A stretch of DNA of 64,000 nt from CAWGMT01 sp963823675 (GCA_963823675.1 CAWGMT010000007.1:62001-126000), one strand, 5' to 3'; shown: positions 19,146 to 28,329, numbered from the stretch's first letter. Made by a program: numbers and translations. Notes: generated by a model not told the origin, from the letters alone.

Positions 19146-19440
19146 GGCCCGCCTCCGCAGTGGTCGTCACATCCACTCCGCGCTGCCGCAGCCCCGCGGC
19201 GATCACCGGATCGCAGACTTCATCGCAGTGAAAACGGACCGCTCTGGCCGTGCCGGTAAGCTAACCGTTGCACCAGGAGCGACGGGGAGAGAAAGCCACT
19301 CCCGTGAGCGCGGCGTCGAAGTCCGCGTCCGTACGGATGTCGGCGTCGATCTGCTCGCGGTGGTCGCGATTGATCGGTGCTCCGAGAGCGGGCGCGCTGG
19401 CCGGCTGGTCCGACCGACGAGTTCATGGGTGTCGGAAGCC
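19140..19440 (-). pseudogene. remnant of a DUF433-DUF5615 toxin-antitoxin pair
   Basis: The minus strand first reads INRDHREQIDADIRTDADFD, like the C-terminus of a DUF433 antitoxin, then a stop, and about 20 bp later VRFHCDEVCDPVIAAGLRQR and GVDVTTTAEAGLLG, the N-terminus of a DUF5615 PIN-like toxin (acidic D in place, normally FLDE). The toxin is cut off after about 35 residues by the resolvase repeat, and the DUF433 N-terminus is not recognisable. The DUF433 part is also present as a copy at 12.25-12.5 kb. Non-functional as it stands. Confidence 0.5.
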
Positions 19441-19671
19441 CTTCGACGTTCTCGTCGAAGGGCTTCATTGCTTGAGAGCGAAGCCATTTCCGGTTGGTTT
19501 TGTCTGGTTCAAATTGCGCCGTGCGTCGCCAGGGTTCTGTTCGGGAGTCATCGTCACCGCTTTCGCTCAGTCGTCGTCACAGAGTCCAAACGATTACATC
19601 CAGAAATGGTTCCCGAATCGCTACGCAACCCTTGCGAAACGATCAGAAGCGGCGCTGGTCGGTGACCCGAT

Positions 19672-20748
19672 TCAACTCCCCCGGCTTGTCTTCGGCCGCC
19701 ACCGGCTAAGCGTGCGCCCGCTCCCGGCTGGGCACGCAAAGTCGGTCGGCCGGGGGTGGCCGGGCGCGGCCATGATGATACAGGCCTCCTCGCCGATCCA
19801 CTGAATGATGCCCAGTTGCACCTGCCCCTTGGCCTGGCCACAGCGGTTGAAATAGTCGATGTGGATCGGGTCCGCGCGCTCGTCGATGCGGACCAGGGCA
19901 TCGACCATCAATTGCCCGCCGAAGTTGACCTTCACCTGATTTTGCGTCGCCGTACGAAGGCCTGTCGGAAGCATCATCGACGGCAGTTCGTTTCCATCAA
20001 GGACGAGTTGCACGGCTGCCCATTCGCCTTGCAGGCGCGTCAGCGTGGGGCTCTCGACGTAACGGAATTCCGTGCTATCGACCGTGGTCGGTAGCGGTTG
20101 CTGCGCCGGCGGCGTACCACCGCTCACGTTTACCGGCCGAGCGGGTGAGCTGCGGGTCAGCCGCTCGTAAGCGTGTCCGCTGCCCGGTGACGTGCAGAAT
20201 TCGGTCGGGCGTGGTTTGCCGTTCAGGTCGACGGACAGTTCGAATTGGTCGCCTGCAAGACGGAAGATGCCGAAATTCCAGTTCCCAGCCTCGGGTCCCG
20301 CGATGAACTCAATGTCGATCTCGTGCGGCTGGGCTTCGACGTTGATGTTGAAAACCCCTTCGTACGTCGCGTCTGGGGACTCGGTGCGGAAGCGGTCGCC
20401 GTCGATGAGGATGCGGGAATTGGCCGCCATTCCCGGCGGGACCGTCTGCCCATCAATCTCGAGACGGGCGAACTCCCACGTCCCTTCAAGGTCGCGCAAC
20501 TGCTGCACGTGCCTGGCAAGGTGGGGCCAGCTCGCGAATCCAGTTTTGCGAGCGACCGCGGACTGCGCATCCGCCAGCCGGAATCCCGCTTTGCGAACCT
20601 CGTCGGCTGTCATGCCTTTGGCGGCGGGGAGGTGCTCCCGGATCATCGCGATGGCGCCGGCTTCACCGGCCTGGATGGCGCTCATTAGCGCTTTCGCTTG
20701 ACGCCGGAGGTGGTCGAGATTGGGACGGGGTGGCAGGTTCTTGGCCAT
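19672..20748 (-). CDS. TIGR03067-domain protein, two domains
   Basis: A 358-residue protein beginning MAKNLPPRPNLDHLRRQAKAL, a helical N-terminal region (ankyrin-like) common in planctomycete proteins, with FASWPHLARHVQQL at its end. Two TIGR03067 modules follow: LEGTWEFARLEIDGQTVPPG...RPTEFCTSPGSG and LQGEWAAVQLVLDGNELPSM...RPTDFACPAGSG. TIGR03067 is a small beta-barrel-like module with no known activity. There is no signal peptide. Start ATG 20748 is preceded by GGAGAA. It is the last gene before repeat copy E. Confidence 0.85.
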   Translation of the reverse strand: MAKNLPPRPNLDHLRRQAKALMSAIQAGEAGAIAMIREHLPAAKGMTADEVRKAGFRLADAQSAVARKTGFASWPHLARHVQQLRDLEGTWEFARLEIDGQTVPPGMAANSRILIDGDRFRTESPDATYEGVFNINVEAQPHEIDIEFIAGPEAGNWNFGIFRLAGDQFELSVDLNGKPRPTEFCTSPGSGHAYERLTRSSPARPVNVSGGTPPAQQPLPTTVDSTEFRYVESPTLTRLQGEWAAVQLVLDGNELPSMMLPTGLRTATQNQVKVNFGGQLMVDALVRIDERADPIHIDYFNRCGQAKGQVQLGIIQWIGEEACIIMAAPGHPRPTDFACPAGSGRTLSRWRPKTSRGS

Positions 20749-21117
20749 GAGACGTTCTCCATGTTGCGCCTGGATCCGCAAGCAGGCGGCACGAAGAACG
20801 TGCGATCGGTCACGACTTGATGGTGAGGTGAAGCTGGGTTAAACCCTTCCCGCGGATCCGGCGGCTGACTTCTAGCCTCCGCCAGGATACGAACCGTCGG
20901 GAGAGCTGGCAAGTGCTCAACCAACGTAACAGTAAAGAAAACCCAGGTTTGATTGACGGCCCGTGGGTGAGCGTGGTCAACGTAATTGATGTGAAATCCG
21001 CGGATTCTGATCAACATATTTGAGGTTTCGGCGGAAAGCACCATCAATTAGCGTGATCGAGCGAGAGCCTTGGCATGGCGTGTCCTCTTTCGATGTCCTC
21101 AGTTCAAGGAGCACACC
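20749..21117. other. intergenic stretch with repeat copy E
   Basis: Holds the conserved motif GTAAAGAAAACCCAGGTTTG plus ATTGACGGCCC at 20931-20962, the last copy of the resolvase-repeat signature. Just beyond, 20976-21018 repeats a block at 13590-13628 (GTAATTGATG...TTCTGATCAAC against GATAATCGATG...TTTTGATCAAC). No gene was seen. Confidence 0.5.
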
Positions 21118-21747
21118 ATGTTGGGGCATGAATTGCATCGAAGTGGGAGTTTCTGGTCGTTCCTTTTGTCGATCGACAGGGACCTGGCCGATTCGACTCG
21201 GCGGAAAGGATGCTCGTGCGGTGGGCGCCTCCACTGCGCCAACTACCCGCGGGCACCGCGGGACGGGCCTGATCACCTACCGGAGGAGTAATGCTGTCGG
21301 TTCAGCTTCTGCTGCGATCGTGACGGTTGCAGAAAGAGGATGACGCCGCCGTCCGTGCGCTTTCTCGGCAGAAAGGTCTACCTTGGTGCCGTGGTGATCT
21401 TGATCAGCGCCATGCGGCAAGGTCCGACACCGCGCCGAGTCCGCGAGCTTTCGACGCTGTTCGGTGTTGACCGAGCGACCATCGCGCGATGGCAGGCCTT
21501 CTGGCGCGACTACATCCCGCGGACGCCCTTCTGGAAAGTTGCGCGAGCCAGCCTCGTGCCCGTCGTGGACGTCGTCGTCTTGCCGCTGTCGCTGCTGAAA
21601 GCGTTCCATCGCACTAAAGATCCCTGCCAGGACTGGGGGTATCTCCTGGCGATTTCTGTCGCCGGTTACGGTTCCGAGCCCGCCGCTGATCAAGGTAACC
21701 TGATGGTCGACGACCACCCGCAGAGAATGAGTCGTCTCGGCTCTTGA
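21118..21747 (+). pseudogene. DUF6431-like protein, interrupted by one in-frame stop
   Basis: Reads MLGHELHRSGSFWSFLLSID, then a zinc-ribbon-like part (CSCGGRLHCANYPR), then TAA at 21289-21291, then continues in the same frame with CCRFSFCCDRDGCRKRMTPP and SVRFLGRKVYLGAVVILISA, an HTH-like RRVRELSTLFGVDRATIARW and a C-terminal helical region. The whole corresponds to a planctomycete protein family (DUF6431) that accompanies mobile elements; it looks like a DNA-binding zinc-finger/HTH protein. A single base change (TAC or TAT to TAA) would explain the break. Confidence 0.6.
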
Positions 21748-22130
21748 TCAGCCGGATGCGTCGACTCCGCAGGAGATCTTACGCTGTCGAAGACCACGAA
21801 AAGAGGTTAGGAACGCCCCGATAGGGGCGAGCTGGTCCCTGTACAACGGACCTTGCTGGAACGGCTCGGACCGAGGCGATCGACCGTGCGCAGTGAGCGG
21901 CGGCGGCGGAAAGCGGAACGACCTCGCCAGGCCGTTCTTCGTTCCCCATAGAGTGTCAGGGAACGGAACGCTCGCTCAATGCACCTGGACGTGTTGCCCA
22001 CGACGAACGACCTCAGCGATGGCGAGACATAGACCCACTTTCGCGGCGAGCGGGACCGGCGTTTGGGTCCTCCCCAGCGAGCACTGGACAGCGCCTGCGC
22101 CGGGCTATCTGGAGCTGCTGACAACGAACG
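21748..22130. other. decayed mobile-element sequence, hairpin only
   Basis: No supported gene. A GGGAACGGAACG hairpin lies at 21933-21970 and is repeated at 22395-22435. The gene that normally joins DUF6431 to the downstream pair seems deleted here (inference). Confidence 0.35.
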
Positions 22131-22412
22131 CGCACACGACTCGTCGTTGAAGTCGTCTGCGAGCTCCCGGAACGCTCGACGCACCGCGTGGTGGCGGGCA
22201 GGGAGCGCGGCATTGAGGATCGCGTACTGGGCCTCCTGGTCCAGGGCGCGACCGTGACACGGGCGAAGCTCAGGGATTCCCTCGGGGTCAAGAACGAGCG
22301 CCTGGGCGAGGTGCTGGAGGCGTTGGAGCGCGCCGGCCGGCTTTGCCGCACGCCCGCTGGCTGGCAACGCCGCAATGGATCGCTTGAAGGGGGTCGTTCC
22401 CGTTCCCTTTAG
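22131..22412 (+). pseudogene. winged-helix C-terminal fragment
   Basis: A frame without a clear start contains RGIEDRVLGLLVQGATVTRAK and LRDSLGVKNERLGEVLEALERAGRL, a typical winged-helix/HTH domain, ending shortly after RTPAGWQR. An upstream in-frame stop near 22113 cuts it off from any larger domain. It is probably the tail of an ATPase or DNA-binding protein of a mobile element. It precedes the CHC2 gene with a repeated hairpin between them. Confidence 0.4.
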
Positions 22413-22435
22413 GGAGATGAGAGGGAACGGAACGG
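22395..22435. repeat. GGGAACGGAACG hairpin, second of two copies
   Basis: CGTTCCCGTTCCCT faces AGGGAACGGAACG across a short loop, just before the CHC2 gene (first copy 21933-21970). Could be a regulatory RNA hairpin or a recombinase site. Confidence 0.45.
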
Positions 22436-22456
22436 TCTTTCGAGCACAAAGCGACC

Positions 22457-22798
22457 ATGACAGAAAAGCGAGGAAGAACTGTGCCCGGCGTCGACTTCGA
22501 CAGAGTTCGCGGTCTGGTGACGATGGAGCGGGTGCTGAGCCTGCTTGGGTTCGAGCCCTCGAGTCGATCGGGGGTGCAATGGTACGGAAGCTGTCCCCTG
22601 CATGACGCCAGGGCTGGTCGTCGGCATCGCTCGTTCTCGGTGAACGTGGCGATCGGTCGCTACACTTGCCATCGGTGCGACAGTCACGGCAACCAGCTTG
22701 AGCTTTGGGCGGCGGCCAGGAAGCTTCCGTTGCATCAAGCCGCAGTGGATCTTTGCCGTCGGCTTGGCTGCGACGTCCCCTGGATTCGGCGCTGGTGA
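22457..22798 (+). CDS. CHC2 zinc-finger protein (primase-like N-terminal domain only)
   Basis: A 113-residue protein with VDFDRVRGLVTMERVLSLLG, CPLHD, and YTCHRCDSHGNQLELW: the Cys-His-Cys-Cys zinc site and helix of the DnaG-type CHC2 finger, which binds single-stranded DNA and regulates primase. There is no TOPRIM catalytic domain, so it is not a primase alone. Stand-alone CHC2 proteins occur with planctomycete mobile elements. The neighbouring DUF6431 and winged-helix fragments support such an origin. Confidence 0.75.
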   Translation: MTEKRGRTVPGVDFDRVRGLVTMERVLSLLGFEPSSRSGVQWYGSCPLHDARAGRRHRSFSVNVAIGRYTCHRCDSHGNQLELWAAARKLPLHQAAVDLCRRLGCDVPWIRRW

Positions 22799-23013
22799 TG
22801 GCATCCCGTCGCCTGACGCCGACGCGAAAGGCAGCGTCTTATCGTCACACCCGGTGGAAGAGAGAGGAGGCCACCGGTACTTCCTTCCGTGACTGAAATT
22901 ACCATCAATTATCTTGATCAAGGCCCTGTCAATTATCGTGATCACTCTCAAGTCGAGCCTAAGCACGAGGCTACAGGCAGTGCAGAAGAGGTATGAGCCT
23001 CGTTTGATTCTCT

Positions 23014-25497
23014 CTATTGCCGAAGCCTTGTTCGCTGACGCACCGGAATTCGCTCACGAATGACGCCGAAGAGGCGTGGGTCGTTCGACTCCAGGGTGAC
23101 GGCGACCGCGAAATCTTGCTCCGTGATGTCGGCAGGTGCCCAGTTCCTGTCGGCACGGACGAGAAGATAAAATGTATCGTCGGCCTGGAACTTCCTCTTC
23201 GAGACCCACTCGTAGCGATGAAGTGTGCTCGTGGCCAGTGACCTCGAGGTCGGGTCGAACTCACATTTACACGACCCTTGAATCGCACTGGGTACGCTCT
23301 TGGTCTTCCGCTCTTCCTGCGTTATCGCCCGGTATGCCTCAACGATTTCCTCGACCGATTTGTTCCGAAATAAGTAACAGCACATATCGACGCCGAGATA
23401 CTGGGCCCGGCGACGGCGTACCGGAGGGTCGTACGCCAGGGCGACTATGATTCGCTTTGTCTTCGCGTCTTTCTGAAACTCGACCGGGACGGGGATTTGA
23501 TAGATTTGGAACTTGTCTATTGTCATGCTGCCTTGAGCAACCAATGTCACTCGCCTGTCGCCGGATTCCAACGCTAACTCCGGGTCGGGAATCCCATAGC
23601 CACACACAGCAGGGATGTGAGCTGCTCCCTTCTTTGCTTCGACGAGCGAGCACGTGGCTTCGGGCCTCACGGCAGCCGTAGCAAGAACAGCTCGGACGAG
23701 GTTCGGGTCGGGGTCCTGCCCGAAATCGCGGCGGATGCGGTCCCATACTAACGAGGCAAGGTGTGCGACGCGGGGAGCGGCAAAGCTAGTCCCGACCTTG
23801 AATGCAAAGAGATGCTTCGCAGGCTCGTGAGAAAACGACATCACGGCCACGCCACGGTCAACTCGCTCCGTCTCGCGAATTTGGCCGAAACCCTGAAACA
23901 CGTCGTTGCCCCCGTACGACACGAATTCGGGCTTCATGGCGTCGTTTACGCCTGGACCGATACGTGTCGAGGGGGTCGGTTCGTTTGCCTTCGCGAGCGG
24001 CCGGATGATGTCGTCCTTCCCGGTGCTGTGCCTTACTTCGGGAACGTCGTACTCGGCTAGAGAGCCAACCGTAATAGGAATCGCTGCGGTTGCCGGGTCG
24101 CAGAGCTGTGCTGCGGGGTCGAAGAGATAATCGGGATATCCGGCCAAGGCCGCTTCGGCTTTCGATGTGACCGTTGCTATCGGACTCTCGTGGTTTCCGG
24201 CCGAGACGACGAGCAGAACCTTGAACTTTCGTGCAATGATGTCCAACGCTTCCGCCCACGACCCTTGCCGCTTGTTGGAGTCGGTGAGGAGCGGTTCCGG
24301 AGAGCCGAGTGAGAGGTTGAAGACGCGGCAATTGTAGGGCTCGGCTACGAATACACGAATTGCGTTACGCATCTGCGTGATGATTCTCTTGTCATCATCA
24401 AATTTATTCTCGTCGTTCAACACCCTTGCACTGAAGAGCGTGATAGGCGAGGCGAAAGTGCCCCCTTCGTAGCAGGCCCGGACGTTGCCGAAGACCGCAA
24501 GCCCGCCGACCATTGTCCCGTGCCCGCTAGCGTCAGCGGGCGAGGACACAGCAGTGAGGATGGCCTCTTCGTGCCCGACGTTATTCGCTAAGAGTTTGTG
24601 GCCCGAGGTGATACCGCTATCAAGGATGCAAACGCGAGGCCCGCCCGACGGAGGTTTGGGAGGCGAAGGGAAATCTCGCGGCGTCTTCTGGACGGCTGCG
24701 TAGTTGTCGAAGACTGGTTGTGGGGGCACGTCCACTTCGGCGACTGCATCCATATCAAGCAGCCGACCGAGCTTCTCGCCGGTTACGGTGACCCTAGCGA
24801 GGCAGAGCATTTCCCCGACGAAAGAGTCCGAGAGCTTCTCTCCTGGCTTTACCCGATCTTCGACGAGGCGCCGCAACTCAGAGAGCGAGTCGCGAGCCAA
24901 TTCGGGCGTACCGCGGTGCCAGAGGTCCACATCGAGCACGTAGGAGGCTTTGAAACTGATGCGTTCGCCCTGCTTCCCAATGACTTTGGCAAGCCTCGAC
25001 CCTATCCGGTCGGCTCGACCCCAGAGCCGCATTTGACCTGCTTCAATAATCTCGAAAACGTCGTACTTGGTACTCTTGTATCGGACTCTCGTGTTTGGAT
25101 TGATTCCCGGACCGCGTTGATACTTGCTTACGGCCTCTTTGAATTTGCTCAGGTCGGTGTCATCGCGGAACGCAACGATGGCCCCATCCTGCTCGATGCT
25201 CACAACAGCGATGCCTAGTTCCTGCAAACGGTCCGTTAACACGGTCGGCGACGTTCCAGCGGCAACCGGAATCCGGAAGACGAGATGAGGGTGAATCCCT
25301 TGCACAGGCGGAGGTTGGCGGCGTACATCTGCTTCCAGGCGGTCAAGGGCCGCCTTCATCGTCGGTCCAAACTGCCCACGTCCCCCACGATTCAGATTCA
25401 CGGGAGGCGGAAGAGGAGGCTTTCGCCGGGCCGTCTCTCTCTGTTCTCGGATGAGGGGCAAGTGGGGATATCGCCTGTCGTCAGGGTGATGGGGCAT
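23014..25497 (-). CDS. ietS: subtilisin-like S8 serine protease, IetS-like
   Basis: An 827-residue protein with no signal peptide, hence cytoplasmic. Residues 1-280 are a family-specific N-terminal region. The S8 catalytic domain has all three residues: Asp293 (CILDSGI), His326 (SGHGTMVGG) and Ser571 (GTSFAAPRVA), with oxyanion Asn435 (SAGNHES). A beta-rich C-terminal region of about 230 residues follows. It starts 5 bp after the stop of an AAA ATPase gene. The pairing of a cytoplasmic AAA ATPase with a subtilase is that of the IetAS anti-phage system described by Gao and co-workers in 2020. In that scheme the ATPase would control or feed the protease on infection; the target is unknown. Confidence 0.85.
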   Translation of the reverse strand: MPHHPDDRRYPHLPLIREQRETARRKPPLPPPVNLNRGGRGQFGPTMKAALDRLEADVRRQPPPVQGIHPHLVFRIPVAAGTSPTVLTDRLQELGIAVVSIEQDGAIVAFRDDTDLSKFKEAVSKYQRGPGINPNTRVRYKSTKYDVFEIIEAGQMRLWGRADRIGSRLAKVIGKQGERISFKASYVLDVDLWHRGTPELARDSLSELRRLVEDRVKPGEKLSDSFVGEMLCLARVTVTGEKLGRLLDMDAVAEVDVPPQPVFDNYAAVQKTPRDFPSPPKPPSGGPRVCILDSGITSGHKLLANNVGHEEAILTAVSSPADASGHGTMVGGLAVFGNVRACYEGGTFASPITLFSARVLNDENKFDDDKRIITQMRNAIRVFVAEPYNCRVFNLSLGSPEPLLTDSNKRQGSWAEALDIIARKFKVLLVVSAGNHESPIATVTSKAEAALAGYPDYLFDPAAQLCDPATAAIPITVGSLAEYDVPEVRHSTGKDDIIRPLAKANEPTPSTRIGPGVNDAMKPEFVSYGGNDVFQGFGQIRETERVDRGVAVMSFSHEPAKHLFAFKVGTSFAAPRVAHLASLVWDRIRRDFGQDPDPNLVRAVLATAAVRPEATCSLVEAKKGAAHIPAVCGYGIPDPELALESGDRRVTLVAQGSMTIDKFQIYQIPVPVEFQKDAKTKRIIVALAYDPPVRRRRAQYLGVDMCCYLFRNKSVEEIVEAYRAITQEERKTKSVPSAIQGSCKCEFDPTSRSLATSTLHRYEWVSKRKFQADDTFYLLVRADRNWAPADITEQDFAVAVTLESNDPRLFGVIRERIPVRQRTRLRQ

Positions 25498-25502
25498 AGA
25501 GC

Positions 25503-26574
25503 TTACTTGCTTCTTCTAGGATTCGGTTTGGTGGGCCGCTTTGGACTCTCCCGCCCTTGGTTCTGCTCTGTGACCTCGGTCCTCGCACGCTGCCTCTCGA
25601 CGGCCGCACCCAAAATGTCAGGCTCGATTTCCTTCCTGCTACTAAGGATGGTTTGCTTGATGGCGTCTACAGCTAGCCGCTCCACGTCCGCGTGCGTCAT
25701 GCCCAGCAGTGACTTTGCCACCTGGTCGAGCTTTACTGATTGAGACACACCAATCTGACGCAACACTCGCAAAAGCAATTCTAGAATCTGCTTCACATCC
25801 GGCTTAGGAAACAGAAGTATCTCATCGAACCGTCGCCAGAGGGCCGGGTCAAGTAACCCCTGATGATTAGTCGCTGCTATGGTGAGCGTGTCGCTCCGAA
25901 AGCTATCCAAGAGCTGAAGGAATGAATTCACGACACGCTTTAGTTCACCGTGCTCATCTTCTGCGGTGCGGTGCTTTCCGATAGCGTCAAACTCATCGAA
26001 GAACAGAACCATCGGCCGCGTCCGGGCGAAGTCGAAGACTTTGCGGATATTAGCCGCTGTTTCTCCGAGATACGACGAAACGACTGCATCAAAACGCACT
26101 GTTGCCAAAGGTAAATACAACGCTCGTGCGACCGCTTCCGCTGCTACGGTTTTCCCACACCCCGGCGGACCACAAAACAGAAGTTTTCCCGCAGCACGGA
26201 TGCCATGGGCCCCAAGCAACTCCGTTCCTCGGCGTTCCATGATGACGCGGTTCTAGTCCTTCCCGAATCTCTACCGAGAGAACCAGGTCGGTCAGCTCGC
26301 GTTCGGGTTCACAGACATCTACCAGCAGGACATCGCGGTCCTTGTCCTTCGGCAAGTTGCCATTCTGCAGGCCTAGAAGTGACAGCACTGCCGTGTGGGA
26401 CTTATGAGAGCCATTCGGCTTGCATAGGACACGCTCCAAGTCGTTTGCCAATACGTGATGATTCTTCCGCCTCTCTTCCTCGACGTATTCCTCGGCCGCC
26501 TTTCGAAATGCCTGCTCATCCCCACTAAAGTGGGCGATGAGTAACTTTCGAACTGATTCAGCCGTGGTAATCAT
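25503..26574 (-). pseudogene. ietA: AAA ATPase, IetA-like, one-base insertion
   Basis: The N-terminal 105 or so residues (MITTAESVRKLLIAHFSGDE, helical, EEERRKNHHVLANDLERVL) run into a frameshift near 26245, after which the frame reads LLFCGPPGCGKTVAAEA (Walker A), VLFFDEFDAIG (Walker B), TLTIAATNHQGLLD (sensor 1) and LWRRFDEIL (arginine finger). The span is 357 codons plus one base, as expected for a single extra base (AACCGCG for AACGCG). If restored, it is an ordinary 356-residue AAA+ of the 26S-proteasome/FtsH-like clade. It precedes and is probably co-transcribed with the S8 protease. ATG 26574 is preferred to 26619 because family-like sequence begins there. Confidence 0.8.
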
Positions 26575-26903
26575 TTTGTCTCGCAAATTAGTGTTCGTTG
26601 CCGACAAACCCACTTTCACTCATCGGCGTTTGAACTGCCAGAATCAAATCACGTTGTCCGTCACGCTAACGCATCCAGAAGCCTCGGCCAACGACCGCAG
26701 CTAACGGCTTCTACGTACAATCTTATCGTCCCGAACCAACGCGATACCTTCAAGGATGTTCTGCAACGTCTATCAGTGCAACGGGGCGGTTGCGTTACCA
26801 TGACGGTACCACAATGAAGTGATATGTGCGTCTGAGCACAACTAATGCGGGCGACGCTGTCCTCAAGGCAGTCTAGCTCTTGACCTGCCGGCAGTTCGTT
26901 AAC
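26575..26903. other. no supported gene
   Basis: Upstream region of the ATPase-protease pair, which should contain its promoter. No recognisable operator, RNA or coding sequence was found. Confidence 0.4.
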
Positions 26904-27285
26904 TCAAAGCGGTAAATTGGAGCCTACAGAACATAACTGGCTATTATCAGACGCCGGCGATAGACTCCCAGTTGACGGCTTGGAGCAGTCCGCCGTCGAC
27001 TTCTTCGTGGTCCAAGTGCAGCAGTTAAGCACGCCGCCCTCCCGCCCAAGCACGCGGCAGCCCAACATTTCTAGGGAAAACCGCGGAAAAATCGCCCCCA
27101 GGACGTTGCAAGCGTTCTTATCCTCGGCCAACCCGTAGGACGGCACAATGAGGATCGACCCAACCTGGAGAAAGTTGACATAATTCCCGACAGCCGAAGG
27201 TATCCCCTCGAACACGGTCGATTTGGGCCGGTACGGAATCTCGACGACCTTTAGATCAGCCGCTCGCAGGCTTCGCAACAAGACC
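26904..27285 (-). pseudogene. C-terminal fragment of an agmatine deiminase-like protein
   Basis: Begins at the IS66 boundary and reads VVEIPYRPKSTVFEG, then AVGNYVNFLQVGSILIVPSY and GLAEDKNACNVLGAIFP, ending near GGVLNCCTWT. This order (YVNF..., IVP.YG, D..A...L..IFP, then G-G-x-hydrophobic-x-C) is that of the peptidyl-arginine/agmatine deiminase family, including the catalytic cysteine near the end. Everything before is missing and the IS66 end abuts it, so the enzyme has been truncated by insertion and deletion. Confidence 0.6.
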
Positions 27286-27535
27286 GTAAGCGTCCGGCCG
27301 CGTACGTCCCTTGGAATTCGAGCCGCCGGCGCGGCAGTTGCGTGAGCCCGGATCGGAGCGTCCGTCCGGTTATGCCGCGGCCGCTTACCCCGTTGGCGGC
27401 CGGGTCGAGCGGCGCGGACCGAGGGTGCCATGTGCGGCGGGAAGCGGTGGTGGCCTGCGGCCAACACTCCCTCCAGGTATCCGGCAGGAACTCGGCGATG
27501 TCGGGCCGCGTTACGCCACTTGGAACCGGGGCAAC

Positions 27536-28258
27536 TTACCCGGACTCAGGCATGTCGGCAGCCATGGCGCCCGACGGCCGGGATGCCTTCCAGGCATCGG
27601 GCAAGAGTTCGGCGATCCGGCCCGCCGGGTGGGTGCTCACACGATCGAGTACGTCTCGTAGGTAGGCAAATGGCTCAACGCCAAACGATCGGCAACTCTG
27701 CACGATGCTCATGAGCACCGCCGCGGTTCGGCCACCCCGCTCACTCCCGAGTTTCAGCCAGTTCTTGCGGCCCAGGGCGACTGGCCGCATGCCACGCTCG
27801 GCCGCATTGTTGTCGCTGGCCGGCACATACTCGAGCTGTTCGCGAGTCTCCTCGCCGATTCGGACTCGCACCGTACCACACTCAGGACAGGGAAGCTGCT
27901 CGGGAGCGAGGTCGTGAAGGACTGGCTTGCGTGGAAGGCTCGCGGGCAACGGCTTGCGGCCGTGGCCGTTCTTCTTGGGCTGGCTTGGCTCCGTCGAACC
28001 AGGCGTGGCATCGGCCTGGGGTGTGGTCGAAGGCGGTACGGTTGCACTCGCCGCCAGGATTTCGCGGGCGAAGAGCAAGAGTTGATTGGGGTCGAGCTTC
28101 TCGGACCTGCGACCGTAGACCCGCCGCAGCAGTTGTTCGAGCTGATGCTGAAGCTTCTCGTTCAGGTGGGTCTGTTGCGCCAGCGTCTCCAGCAACTCGC
28201 GGATGAGCTGGTGGCAAGTCTCCAGATCGGTGGGGAGTTCGCCGGGCAAGGTCGTCAT
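27536..28258 (-). pseudogene. IS66 transposase TnpC with in-frame internal deletion
   Basis: 240 residues instead of about 510-540. The coiled-coil N-terminus (LRRVYGRRSEKLDPNQL), proline-rich linker and zinc-ribbon (LPCPECGTVRV) are present up to EQLEYVPAS, and the sequence then jumps in frame to DNNAAERGMRPVALGRKNW, which normally follows the DDE catalytic core. The last acidic region is kept but the first two catalytic aspartates are lost, so it is inactive as a transposase. Confidence 0.85.
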
Positions 28259-28329
28259 ACCACCAGTACGGACCGACCCTGCCCATGTGACAACAGATTC
28301 TCAATAAATTATAGAATGTCGTCACATTT

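Noticed and set aside
21289..21291. Stop-codon recoding (for example selenocysteine or readthrough) in the DUF6431 gene
   Set aside because: The codon is TAA, not TGA, there is no hairpin evidence, and the element around it is decayed; a nonsense change or error is simpler.
22900..22960. TCAATTATCGTGATC-like repeats (also near 21043) as insertion-sequence ends
   Set aside because: Too short and without a recognisable transposase between them; could be chance or fragments.
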